A stretch of 8,102 nt of DNA from Polynucleobacter meluiroseus (GTDB lineage Bacteria; Pseudomonadota; Gammaproteobacteria; Burkholderiales; Burkholderiaceae): positions 1 through 8,102 of the forward strand of contig CALQED020000045.1 in assembly GCA_943329505.2 (NCBI GenBank), read 5' to 3'. Of this stretch, positions 1 through 5,939 are shown piece after piece. Under the pieces are notes generated by a model. That model was given only the letters and a program-made list of their open reading frames with translations. It did no database searches and had not been told where the DNA came from. The number at the start of each line of letters is the position of its first letter. Position 1 is the stretch's first letter. A program made the position numbers and the translations under genes.

Positions 1-510
1 AAATTTACAGGGCCTCAACGGGCGCTTTATAACATCACGTATGCTGCACAAGAAGCGGCTATTGCAGCCACGAAACCTGGCAATACCTTTATGCAGCCGC
101 ATGATGCTGCGCTCAAAGTGCTAACTCAAGGCTTACTCGATGAAAAACTCATCAATCTTTCCGAGGTGGGTTCACTTGAAAACGCCATAGAAACTGGCGC
201 CTATCGTCGCTTTTATATGCACCGCACTTCCCATTGGCTGGGAATGGATGTTCATGACGTAGGCTCTTATCGTGAGCCCATCACTACGTCCGCAGAAGAA
301 AAGCCCTGGCGCATTCTCAAAAGCGGCATGGTCATTACTATCGAGCCAGGCTTATACGTTAGGCCTGCAGATGATGTCAATGAAGCATTTTGGAACATTG
401 GTATCCGCATTGAAGATGACGCAGTCATCAATGATGCTGGTTGCGAATTGATTTCTCGGGGTGTGCCCGTCAAAGCCGATGAAATCGAAGCACTCATGAA
501 AAATCACTAA
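1..510 (+). CDS. pepP: Xaa-Pro aminopeptidase (aminopeptidase P), 3' part
   Basis: This is the C-terminal 169 residues of a cytosolic metallopeptidase of the M24 'pita-bread' family, which removes an N-terminal residue preceding proline. The reading frame is open from base 1, so the gene begins outside the window; the ATG at 91 is internal and not the start. The first visible residues (KFTGPQRALYNI) already match the catalytic domain, and the N-terminal creatinase-like domain is missing from view. Metal and active-site signatures are present: SHWLGMDVHDVG, with His78 and His85 of the fragment matching E. coli PepP His354 and His361; TIEPGLYV, with Glu115 matching Glu383; and IGIRIEDD, with Glu138 matching Glu406. 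The two metal-binding aspartates lie upstream of the window. The gene ends 3 bases before ubiH, the same neighbour as in E. coli, so the two are probably co-transcribed. PepQ (prolidase) is less likely given the HWLGxDVHDVG form. Confidence 0.95.
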   Translation, partial: KFTGPQRALYNITYAAQEAAIAATKPGNTFMQPHDAALKVLTQGLLDEKLINLSEVGSLENAIETGAYRRFYMHRTSHWLGMDVHDVGSYREPITTSAEEKPWRILKSGMVITIEPGLYVRPADDVNEAFWNIGIRIEDDAVINDAGCELISRGVPVKADEIEALMKNH

Positions 511-513
511 CCA

Positions 514-1665
514 ATGCGCTCTCAAGATTGCGACATATTGATTCAGGGTGGCGGGCCTGTTGGTCTTGCGTGTGCGGCATGGCTCTTGCAAAAATTTCCT
601 GAAGCAAAACTGACACTAGTAGACCGTAATTCAATTAACGATGCTGATCTAGCAACGGCCGATAGTAGAGGTATTGCACTTTCCCATGGCAGTAAACTCT
701 TGCTAGACACGATAAACGCATGGCCAACAGATTGTGCTGATATCCATCGTGTACATGTTTCACAAGCTGGTCGATTTGGTCGAGCATTAATGACACGTGA
801 AGAGCTTAATCAAGCAGCGCTTGGTCACATCATTCGCTATCGCGATATTCATATTGCCATTCGCCAGGCCTTAAGAGAAATACAAGCAAAAAGTCCTCAT
901 TTTATTTGGCGACATACTAGCGACAATCATGAGCAAATGAATGCAAAATGTGTTGTTCATGCAGAAGGCGGGCTCTTTAAAACCCAAGATTGGGTTGAGT
1001 CTGGCCGTGACTATGGGCAATCCGCTCTAGTGGGATTGGTTGAAGTCGAAAATGCCTTACCTCATCAAGCTTGGGAGCGCTTTACAGCCGAGGGTCCATT
1101 GGCAGTCTTACCAAGCCACTACGGCACTAACATTCTGAATCTCGTGTGGTGTGGATCACCAGAATCTTCGCAACAACGCTTGCAATTAAGTGAAACAGAT
1201 TTTCTGAAGTTACTGCAGAATGAATTTGGCTCACGCATTGGACGCTTTTTGAAAATTCAGGATCGTCGTGTGTTTGAGCTTGGGTTGAACTATCGGAAAC
1301 ACATTACCAAAGATAATGAAGTGTGGATTGGTAATGCTGCGCAAACTTTACATCCCGTTGCAGGTCAAGGTCTCAATCTTGGCTTACGTGATGCCTTCCT
1401 GTTGGCCGAAAAGTTGGCAAGCCTTTTCTCAGGTTCAACCGAAGAGCAAACACCAGCACAAATTCAAAATGCCTTAGAAAGCTATGTACACAGTCGCAAA
1501 GCAGACAGAACCACGACGATTGGGTTGACCGACTTAATGGCTAGGGTATTTACTTCAAACCTTGCCCCAATCGTGGTAGCTCGTGGTCTGGCTTTATCTG
1601 CCCTTCAGTGGCTTCCCCCAGTGAAAACAGCTTTAGCACGCCAGATGATGTTTGGCCGGCGCTAA
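514..1665 (+). CDS. ubiH: UbiH-type FAD-dependent ubiquinone hydroxylase
   Basis: This is a 383-residue flavoprotein monooxygenase of the UbiH/UbiF/COQ6 family (E. coli UbiH has 392). The family uses FAD, NADPH and O2 to hydroxylate the benzoquinone-precursor ring in ubiquinone synthesis; in E. coli, UbiH modifies ring position C6. Visible features are an N-terminal Rossmann dinucleotide motif GGGPVG (residues 12-17), an acidic residue at the end of the second strand (LVDRNS, Asp37), RGIALS (52-57), and a C-terminal FAD motif IGNAAQTLHPVAGQG (272-286) followed by LNLGLRD. Asn274 replaces the Asp of most relatives, but E. coli UbiH also has GNAAQTLHP here, which favours UbiH over UbiF or UbiI. 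The middle DG motif is atypical (AEGG, residues 150-153). The start ATG lies 3 bases after the pepP stop, with no Shine-Dalgarno sequence. Family assignment is firm; the exact hydroxylation position is inferred from the motif and the pepP neighbour, and regiospecificity varies among proteobacteria. Confidence 0.9.
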   Translation: MRSQDCDILIQGGGPVGLACAAWLLQKFPEAKLTLVDRNSINDADLATADSRGIALSHGSKLLLDTINAWPTDCADIHRVHVSQAGRFGRALMTREELNQAALGHIIRYRDIHIAIRQALREIQAKSPHFIWRHTSDNHEQMNAKCVVHAEGGLFKTQDWVESGRDYGQSALVGLVEVENALPHQAWERFTAEGPLAVLPSHYGTNILNLVWCGSPESSQQRLQLSETDFLKLLQNEFGSRIGRFLKIQDRRVFELGLNYRKHITKDNEVWIGNAAQTLHPVAGQGLNLGLRDAFLLAEKLASLFSGSTEEQTPAQIQNALESYVHSRKADRTTTIGLTDLMARVFTSNLAPIVVARGLALSALQWLPPVKTALARQMMFGRR

Positions 1666-1723
1666 GAGGCTTAAATAGGCTTCAAAATCTAAACGTTTTC
1701 TGTTTACGCTAAATCAAATACTT

Positions 1724-1740
1724 TGCCTAAAAAATAGGCA
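1724..1740. repeat. Inverted repeat TGCCTA-A5-TAGGCA upstream of dusB
   Basis: A perfect 6-bp inverted repeat (TGCCTA / TAGGCA) flanks five adenines, about 80 bases before the dusB start. The right arm overlaps the CATAAT -10-like hexamer at 1739-1744, so it could be an operator or part of a promoter. It is not followed by a T-run in either direction, so it is not a classical intrinsic terminator. The repeat itself is certain from the bases; any function is inference. Confidence 0.45.
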
Positions 1741-1768
1741 TAATTAAGCGCATCTGTGCTAAAGTGAC

Positions 1769-1806
1769 ATGCTTTTCCGCAAGACATCACTACAACACCA
1801 AAGCAT
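1769..1806 (+). repeat. Inverted repeat ATGCTTT / AAAGCAT in the dusB leader
   Basis: A perfect 7-bp inverted repeat has its arms at 1769-1775 and 1800-1806, separated by 24 bases. The right arm ends 12 bases before the dusB ATG, where a ribosome would bind. If transcription starts upstream of 1769, the arms could pair in the mRNA and affect dusB initiation. The long loop and A/T-rich stem make this weak, and chance occurrence is plausible. Confidence 0.25.
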
Positions 1807-1818
1807 AAATACCAATAG

Positions 1819-2835
1819 ATGAAAATTGGCCCTCATATCCTTGCAAATAGACTATTTGTCGCTCCGATGGCTGGAGTAACCGATCGTCCATTTAGGCAGC
1901 TTTGCAAAAAATTGGGTGCGGGGTATGCCGTATCGGAAATGGTGGCCTCGAATGCTCTTCTCTGGAAAAGTGAGAAAACCCAGCGTCGCGCTAATCACAT
2001 CGGCGAGTTCAAGCCAATTGCAGTCCAAATCGCAGGTGCAGATCCCGCAATGATGGCTGCAGCAGCAAAAATCAATGTCGACCATGGCGCACAAATTATT
2101 GATATCAATATGGGGTGCCCAGCCAAGAAAGTTTGTAATGTTGCCGCAGGCTCAGCCTTGTTGCGCGACGAACCGCTAGTGCAACAAATTTTGGAGGCAG
2201 TAGTCAATGCAGTGGGTATTGGTCCAGATGCAGTTCCAGTTACATTAAAAATTCGTACAGGCTGGGATCGTGAACATAAGAATGCCATTGAGATTGCGCA
2301 TCTTGCAGAAAAGTCTGGCATCTCTATGTTGACAGTTCATGGTCGTACGCGTGCTGATCTTTATCACGGTGAAGCTGAGTACGAAACGATTACCGCCGTT
2401 AAGAATAATGTCAACATACCGGTGGTTGCCAATGGCGATATCAGTAGTCCAGAAAAAGCAGAATTCGTTCTAGAAACTACTGGTGCCGATGCCATCATGA
2501 TTGGTCGTGCTGCACAAGGACGCCCCTGGATCTTCCGTGAAATCAATCATTATCTAGAGACTGGCGGCAAGCTACCGACACCAGAGATCAATGAAATCCA
2601 GGCCATCATGAATGCCCACCTATTGGACCACTATGAGTTCTACGGAGAGTATATTGGTCTACGCACAGCGCGTAAACATATTGGCTGGTACTGCAAAGGT
2701 TTGCGTGATTCGCATGCCTTTCGTCAGCGCATGAATACTGCTGATGATTGCAAAACTCAATTGCAAATGGTCAATGATTATTTTGATGAAATGAAATCTC
2801 ATTCTGACCGTTTGCTATTTTTAGAAGCAGCTTAG
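1819..2835 (+). CDS. dusB: tRNA-dihydrouridine synthase B
   Basis: This is a 338-residue flavin-dependent enzyme (E. coli DusB has 321) that uses FMN and NADPH to reduce specific uridines in the D-loop of tRNA to dihydrouridine in the cytoplasm. The N-terminal TIM-barrel shows the FMN-binding start LFVAPMAGVTDRPFR (residues 12-26) and the catalytic-cysteine motif INMGCPAKKV, in which Cys100 should be the proton donor. Other family residues are Lys144 in KIRTGWD, HGRTR (174-178), and the phosphate-binding GDI (206-208) and IGRAAQGRPW (228-237). The C-terminal roughly 90 residues form the helical tRNA-binding domain, with LRTARKHIGWY as its recognisable part. It is the first gene of a dusB-fis pair, an arrangement conserved in many Gamma- and Betaproteobacteria. 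The leader shows no Shine-Dalgarno sequence (AATACCAATAG precedes the ATG). The start is chosen because the protein aligns with the family from its first residues. Confidence 0.96.
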   Translation: MKIGPHILANRLFVAPMAGVTDRPFRQLCKKLGAGYAVSEMVASNALLWKSEKTQRRANHIGEFKPIAVQIAGADPAMMAAAAKINVDHGAQIIDINMGCPAKKVCNVAAGSALLRDEPLVQQILEAVVNAVGIGPDAVPVTLKIRTGWDREHKNAIEIAHLAEKSGISMLTVHGRTRADLYHGEAEYETITAVKNNVNIPVVANGDISSPEKAEFVLETTGADAIMIGRAAQGRPWIFREINHYLETGGKLPTPEINEIQAIMNAHLLDHYEFYGEYIGLRTARKHIGWYCKGLRDSHAFRQRMNTADDCKTQLQMVNDYFDEMKSHSDRLLFLEAA

Positions 2836-2865
2836 TTATTAGGCTCATTATTAACTTCGTTATTA
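2836..2865 (+). repeat. Three TTATTA hexamers at exact 12-base spacing
   Basis: TTATTA occurs at 2836-2841, 2848-2853 and 2860-2865, each followed by six unrelated bases, right after the dusB stop. The 12-base period could reflect a decayed tandem repeat or phased sites for a DNA-binding protein. It lies in a very AT-rich spacer, so chance is possible. No known motif is recognised. Confidence 0.4.
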
Positions 2866-2880
2866 CCCCGGTAATTTTTT
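2862..2880 (+). terminator. Possible weak terminator or attenuator between dusB and fis
   Basis: The palindrome ATTACCCCGGTAAT (2862-2875) runs directly into six thymines (2875-2880), the layout of an intrinsic terminator on the plus strand. As RNA it would form only a 5-bp stem with a CCCG loop, which is weak, so partial read-through into fis is more likely than full termination. It sits 14 bases before the fis ATG and could instead influence fis translation. Function is inferred; the sequence is clear. Confidence 0.3.
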
Positions 2881-2894
2881 AGATTTGAATATTT

Positions 2895-3134
2895 ATGACC
2901 AATAAACATCCCATTACTGAATGCATCGAAACGCAATTACAAGGTTATTTAAATGACCTCAAGGGCACCCCACCAACGGATATCTACCAAATGGTATTAG
3001 CCGTAGTTGAAAAGCCGATGCTAGAGTTGGTGATGCAGCATGCCAAACAAAACCAATCTTTGGCTGCCCAGTACCTTGGCATTAATCGCAATACTTTGCA
3101 TAAGAAACTGGTTGAGCACCAGTTACTGAAATAA
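2895..3134 (+). CDS. fis: Fis family nucleoid-associated DNA-binding protein
   Basis: This is a 79-residue homologue of Fis, the factor for inversion stimulation: a homodimeric nucleoid protein that bends DNA and regulates rRNA, tRNA and other growth-linked promoters. The C-terminal half carries the Fis helix-turn-helix, about residues 52-75, with the recognition-helix segment GINRNTLHKKL (62-72). It matches E. coli GINRGTLRKKL, including the Asn, Arg, Thr and Lys residues used for DNA contact. The central helices correspond to DIYQMVLAVVEKPMLELVMQ. At 79 residues it is shorter than E. coli Fis (98) and starts near E. coli residue 25, so the mobile beta-hairpin that stimulates DNA invertases is absent. 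This short form is common in Betaproteobacteria. Its position after dusB is the conserved operon arrangement. No Shine-Dalgarno sequence precedes the ATG (GATTTGAATATTT). Confidence 0.94.
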   Translation: MTNKHPITECIETQLQGYLNDLKGTPPTDIYQMVLAVVEKPMLELVMQHAKQNQSLAAQYLGINRNTLHKKLVEHQLLK

Positions 3135-3192
3135 ACAAAAAAGTTTTTCAACTATTCACTAGCCATTTACTGCTTCCAGCCTCAGAAAACTT

Positions 3193-4773
3193 ATGATCCG
3201 TACAGCCCTACTCTCCGTCTCTGATAAAAATGGCATTGTGCCCTTCGCTAAAGCGCTGCACGAGCAAGGCATCAAACTGATCTCTACAGGAGGCACAGCA
3301 AAGCTATTAGCCGAAAATAATCTGCCTGTAGTCGAAGTATCCTCTTTGACCAAATTTCCTGAAATGCTTGATGGGCGTGTGAAGACACTACACCCAATGG
3401 TCCATGGCGGTCTATTGGCTCGCAGGGATTTTCCTGAGCATATGGCGGCCCTCAAAGAGTATGGTATCGATACCATTGATATGCTGGTGATTAATCTTTA
3501 TCCATTCAATGAAACGGTTGCCAAGGAAAGTTGCTCCTTTGAAGATGCGGTTGAGAATATTGATATCGGTGGGCCGGCCATGTTGCGTGCCGCAGCTAAA
3601 AATCATCAAGATGTCACTGTATTGATTTCTCCGGAAGATTACGCGCCAGTGTTAGCGGAAATGAAGGCTAACAACAATACGGTTTCATACAAAACCAATT
3701 TAGCTTTAGCTAAAAAAGTATTTGCACATACCGCGCAATATGATGGGGCGATTGCCAACTATCTTTCTGCACTCGGTGATGACCTAGATCATCAAGCCCG
3801 TTCTGCTTACCCAAAAACCTTACACCTTGCCTTTGAAAAAGTCCAAGAGATGCGTTACGGTGAAAACCCACACCAATCAGCAGCCTTCTATAAAGATATT
3901 CACCCAGTGGATGGCGCTCTTGCGAACTATCAGCAATTACAAGGCAAAGAGCTCTCTTACAACAATATCGCTGATGCTGACTCGGCATGGGAGTGCGTTA
4001 AAAGCTTTACTGGCAATAGTGGCGGTGCAGCAGCCTGCGTCATCATCAAACACGCCAATCCTTGTGGTGTAGCCGTTGGCGCCACAGCACTAGAAGCCTA
4101 TCAAAAGGCCTTCAAGACGGATCCAAGCTCAGCCTTTGGGGGAATTATTGCCTTGAATGTTCCTTGTGATGGCGCTACTGCTGAAGCTATTTCTAAGCAA
4201 TTTGTGGAAGTATTACTTGCCCCCAGTTTTAGTAATGAAGCAAAAGCAATCTTTGCTACCAAGCAAAATGTACGCCTCTTAGAAATTCCACTCAACACTG
4301 CGTTTAACCATTTTGACTTCAAACGGGTTGGTGGGGGTTTATTGGTTCAGTCTCCAGATGCTAAAAATGTTCTTCAAAGCGAAATGCGTGTTGTAAGTCA
4401 AAGACAACCTACTCCAAGTGAAATGAATGACATGATGTTTGCCTGGCGTGTCGCTAAGTTTGTTAAATCCAACGCGATTGTCTATTGCGCAAATGGCATG
4501 ACTCTCGGCATTGGTGCAGGTCAAATGAGTCGTGTGGACTCTGCGCGCATGGCTAGCATTAAAGCTGAAAATGCCGGCTTAAGCCTCAAAGGTTCAGCGG
4601 TAGCAAGCGATGCCTTCTTCCCCTTCCGTGATGGCTTAGATGTGGTCGTCAATGGTGGTGCAAGCTGCGCAATTCAACCGGGTGGCAGTATGCGTGATGA
4701 TGAAATCATTGCTGCGGCAAACGAACATGGAATTGCCATGATCTTTACCGGCACGCGTCACTTCCGTCATTAA
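3193..4773 (+). CDS. purH: Bifunctional AICAR transformylase / IMP cyclohydrolase
   Basis: This 526-residue enzyme (E. coli PurH has 529) catalyses the last two steps of de novo purine synthesis. It formylates AICAR with 10-formyl-tetrahydrofolate to FAICAR, then closes the ring to IMP. The N-terminal MGS-like cyclohydrolase domain (about 1-200) shows [11 protein letters not shown] (5-15), STGGT (31-35), [15 protein letters not shown] (64-78) and [16 protein letters not shown] (122-137). The C-terminal transformylase domain begins near RYGENPHQ (221-228). It contains the catalytic Lys286-His287 pair in [16 protein letters not shown] (312-317), VKSNAIV (424-430), [10 protein letters not shown] (441-450) and FFPFRDGLD (475-483). 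All key motifs are intact, so the protein should be functional as a cytosolic dimer. The gene lies 58 bases after fis; that gap shows no clear promoter, riboswitch or terminator, so read-through from fis is possible. Its stop is 6 bases before ruvC. Confidence 0.98.
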   Translation: MIRTALLSVSDKNGIVPFAKALHEQGIKLISTGGTAKLLAENNLPVVEVSSLTKFPEMLDGRVKTLHPMVHGGLLARRDFPEHMAALKEYGIDTIDMLVINLYPFNETVAKESCSFEDAVENIDIGGPAMLRAAAKNHQDVTVLISPEDYAPVLAEMKANNNTVSYKTNLALAKKVFAHTAQYDGAIANYLSALGDDLDHQARSAYPKTLHLAFEKVQEMRYGENPHQSAAFYKDIHPVDGALANYQQLQGKELSYNNIADADSAWECVKSFTGNSGGAAACVIIKHANPCGVAVGATALEAYQKAFKTDPSSAFGGIIALNVPCDGATAEAISKQFVEVLLAPSFSNEAKAIFATKQNVRLLEIPLNTAFNHFDFKRVGGGLLVQSPDAKNVLQSEMRVVSQRQPTPSEMNDMMFAWRVAKFVKSNAIVYCANGMTLGIGAGQMSRVDSARMASIKAENAGLSLKGSAVASDAFFPFRDGLDVVVNGGASCAIQPGGSMRDDEIIAAANEHGIAMIFTGTRHFRH

Positions 4774-4779
4774 GACCCC

Positions 4780-5298
4780 ATGCGCTGGATTGGAATTGAC
4801 CCAGGTTTGCGGACCACCGGTTTTGGTGTCATTGATGTTGATGGTCAAAAGCTGACTTATGTAGCCTCTGGAACGATTGAGAGTGGTGATCCCGCCAAAG
4901 GCTTGCCAGAGCGCTTAGGCGCTCTCTACGCTGGCGTTAAAGAAGTACTAGAGACCTATCGTCCAGAATCCGCAGCAATTGAAGAAGTCTTTCTCAATGT
5001 CAATCCACGCTCAACTTTGATGCTAGGTCAGGCTAGAGGCGCAGTCATTGCAGCCCTTGTTTCGGAGAAGCTCCCCGTCGCCGAATACAGCGCCTTAAGG
5101 GTCAAGCAATCCATTGTGGGTACGGGCCGTGCAGCCAAACCTCAGGTACAAGAAATGGTAAAGCGCTTATTACGACTCAATCGGGCCCCAGGAACTGATG
5201 CATCAGATGCTCTAGGTGTCGCTATCTGCGCCGCTCACCACGCACAGATTCCAAAAGCAATCACTGCAGCATTGGTTCCCAAGAAACGCAACAAGTAA
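4780..5298 (+). CDS. ruvC: Crossover junction endodeoxyribonuclease RuvC
   Basis: This is a 172-residue Holliday junction resolvase (E. coli RuvC has 173). It is a homodimer that makes paired, symmetric nicks in four-way DNA junctions using Mg2+, acting with RuvAB during recombinational repair. The four acidic catalytic residues of the RNase H-like fold are visible: Asp7 in [10 protein letters not shown], Glu68 in AAIEEVF, and Asp140 and Asp143 in [12 protein letters not shown]. The DNA-contacting segment [17 protein letters not shown] (71-87) is also well conserved. The ATG is 6 bases after the purH stop, so co-transcription and some translational coupling with purH are likely. The preceding bases (TTAAGACCCC) are a poor ribosome binding site. 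The protein aligns with the family from residue 1, which supports this start. Confidence 0.97.
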   Translation: MRWIGIDPGLRTTGFGVIDVDGQKLTYVASGTIESGDPAKGLPERLGALYAGVKEVLETYRPESAAIEEVFLNVNPRSTLMLGQARGAVIAALVSEKLPVAEYSALRVKQSIVGTGRAAKPQVQEMVKRLLRLNRAPGTDASDALGVAICAAHHAQIPKAITAALVPKKRNK

Positions 5299-5327
5299 AA
5301 ACACACTTCACAGGTTAATATCTCTAC

Positions 5328-5912
5328 ATGATTGGTCGCATTCAAGGAATCCTCGTTTCAGTTCATCCCCCTCGCCTTTTGGTAGATTGCCAAGGGATTG
5401 GCTACGAAGTGGATGTGCCGATGAGCACCTTGTATCAATTACCTCAAGCAGGCCAACAAATTACCCTCCTCACACACTTCCAAGTGCGTGAAGATGCACA
5501 GCAATTGTTTGGGTTTGCTACTGAGACAGAGCGTGAAGCATTTAGACAACTGATTAAGATCAGCGGTGTTGGATCTAGAACTGCATTAGCTGTTTTATCT
5601 GGCATGAGCGTCAATGAATTGGCTCAAGCGATTACCCTACAAGAAGCAGGACGCCTCACTCAAGTGCCTGGTATTGGCAAGAAAACTGCTGAACGCCTTT
5701 GTCTTGAGCTGAAAGGAAAGCTAGCTCCAGATCTTGGTATTACTGCCGGAGGCAAACCTCAAGCTATTGAAGCTAGCAGCGAAGTATTGCAAGCGCTTTT
5801 AGCTTTAGGCTATTCAGAAAAAGAGGCTCTGCTAGCTCTCAAGCAAATTCCACCAGAAACCAATGTGTCGGACGGTATCCGCATGGGCTTAAAGTATTTA
5901 TCTAAAGCCTAA
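5328..5912 (+). CDS. ruvA: Holliday junction DNA helicase subunit RuvA
   Basis: This is a 194-residue protein (E. coli RuvA has 203) that binds four-way junctions as a tetramer or octamer and loads RuvB rings for branch migration. Domain I, an OB-fold at about 1-64, begins with the typical [10 protein letters not shown] and includes [14 protein letters not shown] (50-63). Domain II carries two helix-hairpin-helix DNA-binding motifs, SGVGSRTA (79-86) and PGIGKKTA (114-121), followed by [11 protein letters not shown]. Domain III (about 148-194), with [20 protein letters not shown], is the UBA-like module that contacts RuvB. The linker between domains II and III is somewhat short, which accounts for the length difference. 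The start lies 29 bases after ruvC. The only purine-rich element is AGG about 13 bases upstream, too weak and distant to be a good Shine-Dalgarno. The MIGRI start is the family standard, so the start is secure. Confidence 0.97.
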   Translation: MIGRIQGILVSVHPPRLLVDCQGIGYEVDVPMSTLYQLPQAGQQITLLTHFQVREDAQQLFGFATETEREAFRQLIKISGVGSRTALAVLSGMSVNELAQAITLQEAGRLTQVPGIGKKTAERLCLELKGKLAPDLGITAGGKPQAIEASSEVLQALLALGYSEKEALLALKQIPPETNVSDGIRMGLKYLSKA

Positions 5913-5918
5913 TTAGGC
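5907..5918. repeat. Perfect 12-bp palindrome at the ruvA stop
   Basis: GCCTAATTAGGC reads the same on both strands and overlaps the ruvA stop codon (5910-5912). As RNA it would form a 4-bp stem with an AAUU loop, too small for a terminator, and no T-run follows. It could be a dyad protein-binding site or simply chance. It shares the GCCTA/TAGGC half-site with the inverted repeat upstream of dusB. Confidence 0.4.
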
Positions 5919-5939
5919 AAACAGCACTAAACTTGTAGC

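Larger units (their letters stand above)
1666..1818 (+). promoter_or_regulatory. Intergenic leader upstream of dusB-fis
   Basis: This 153-base AT-rich gap is the largest non-coding stretch in the window and the natural place for the promoter of the dusB-fis operon. A CATAAT hexamer at 1739-1744 matches the sigma70 -10 consensus at five of six positions but has no good -35 at 16-18 bases. A TGCTAAAGT at 1757-1765 could be an extended -10. Neither is convincing alone. The gap also has an AGGCTT direct repeat 10 bases apart (1667-1672 and 1677-1682), just after the ubiH stop, and an AAACGTTT palindrome (1691-1698). No hairpin followed by a T-run is visible, so I cannot place a terminator for pepP-ubiH. 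No open reading frame or tRNA is seen here. That transcription starts in this gap is inferred from position. Confidence 0.4.

Noticed and set aside
91..510. ATG at 91 as the start of a complete small protein
   Set aside because: The frame is open and aligns with aminopeptidase P from base 1, so the gene is cut by the window edge and not short.
1995..2321. A 108-codon minus-strand open frame opposite dusB
   Set aside because: It is antisense to the catalytic core of dusB, has no recognisable motif, and is explained by codon bias on the coding strand.
272..2835. The Asp-to-Asn change in the UbiH C-terminal FAD motif (Asn274) as a loss-of-function mutation
   Set aside because: E. coli UbiH also has GNAAQTLHP at this position, so Asn is the normal residue for this subfamily.
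3135..3158. AAAAAAGTTTTT after the fis stop as a terminator
   Set aside because: The only possible stem is pure A-T with a two-base centre, which is not a stable hairpin, and the T-run is part of the stem itself.
3827..4072. An 81-codon plus-strand open frame inside purH
   Set aside because: It lies entirely within the purH transformylase domain in another frame; the purH motifs on both sides are intact and its translation matches no family I recognise.
5216..5491. A 91-codon plus-strand open frame spanning the ruvC-ruvA junction
   Set aside because: It overlaps the end of ruvC and the start of ruvA out of frame; both real proteins are complete with conserved ends, and the composition of this translation (Ser/Pro/His rich) is typical of a shadow frame.
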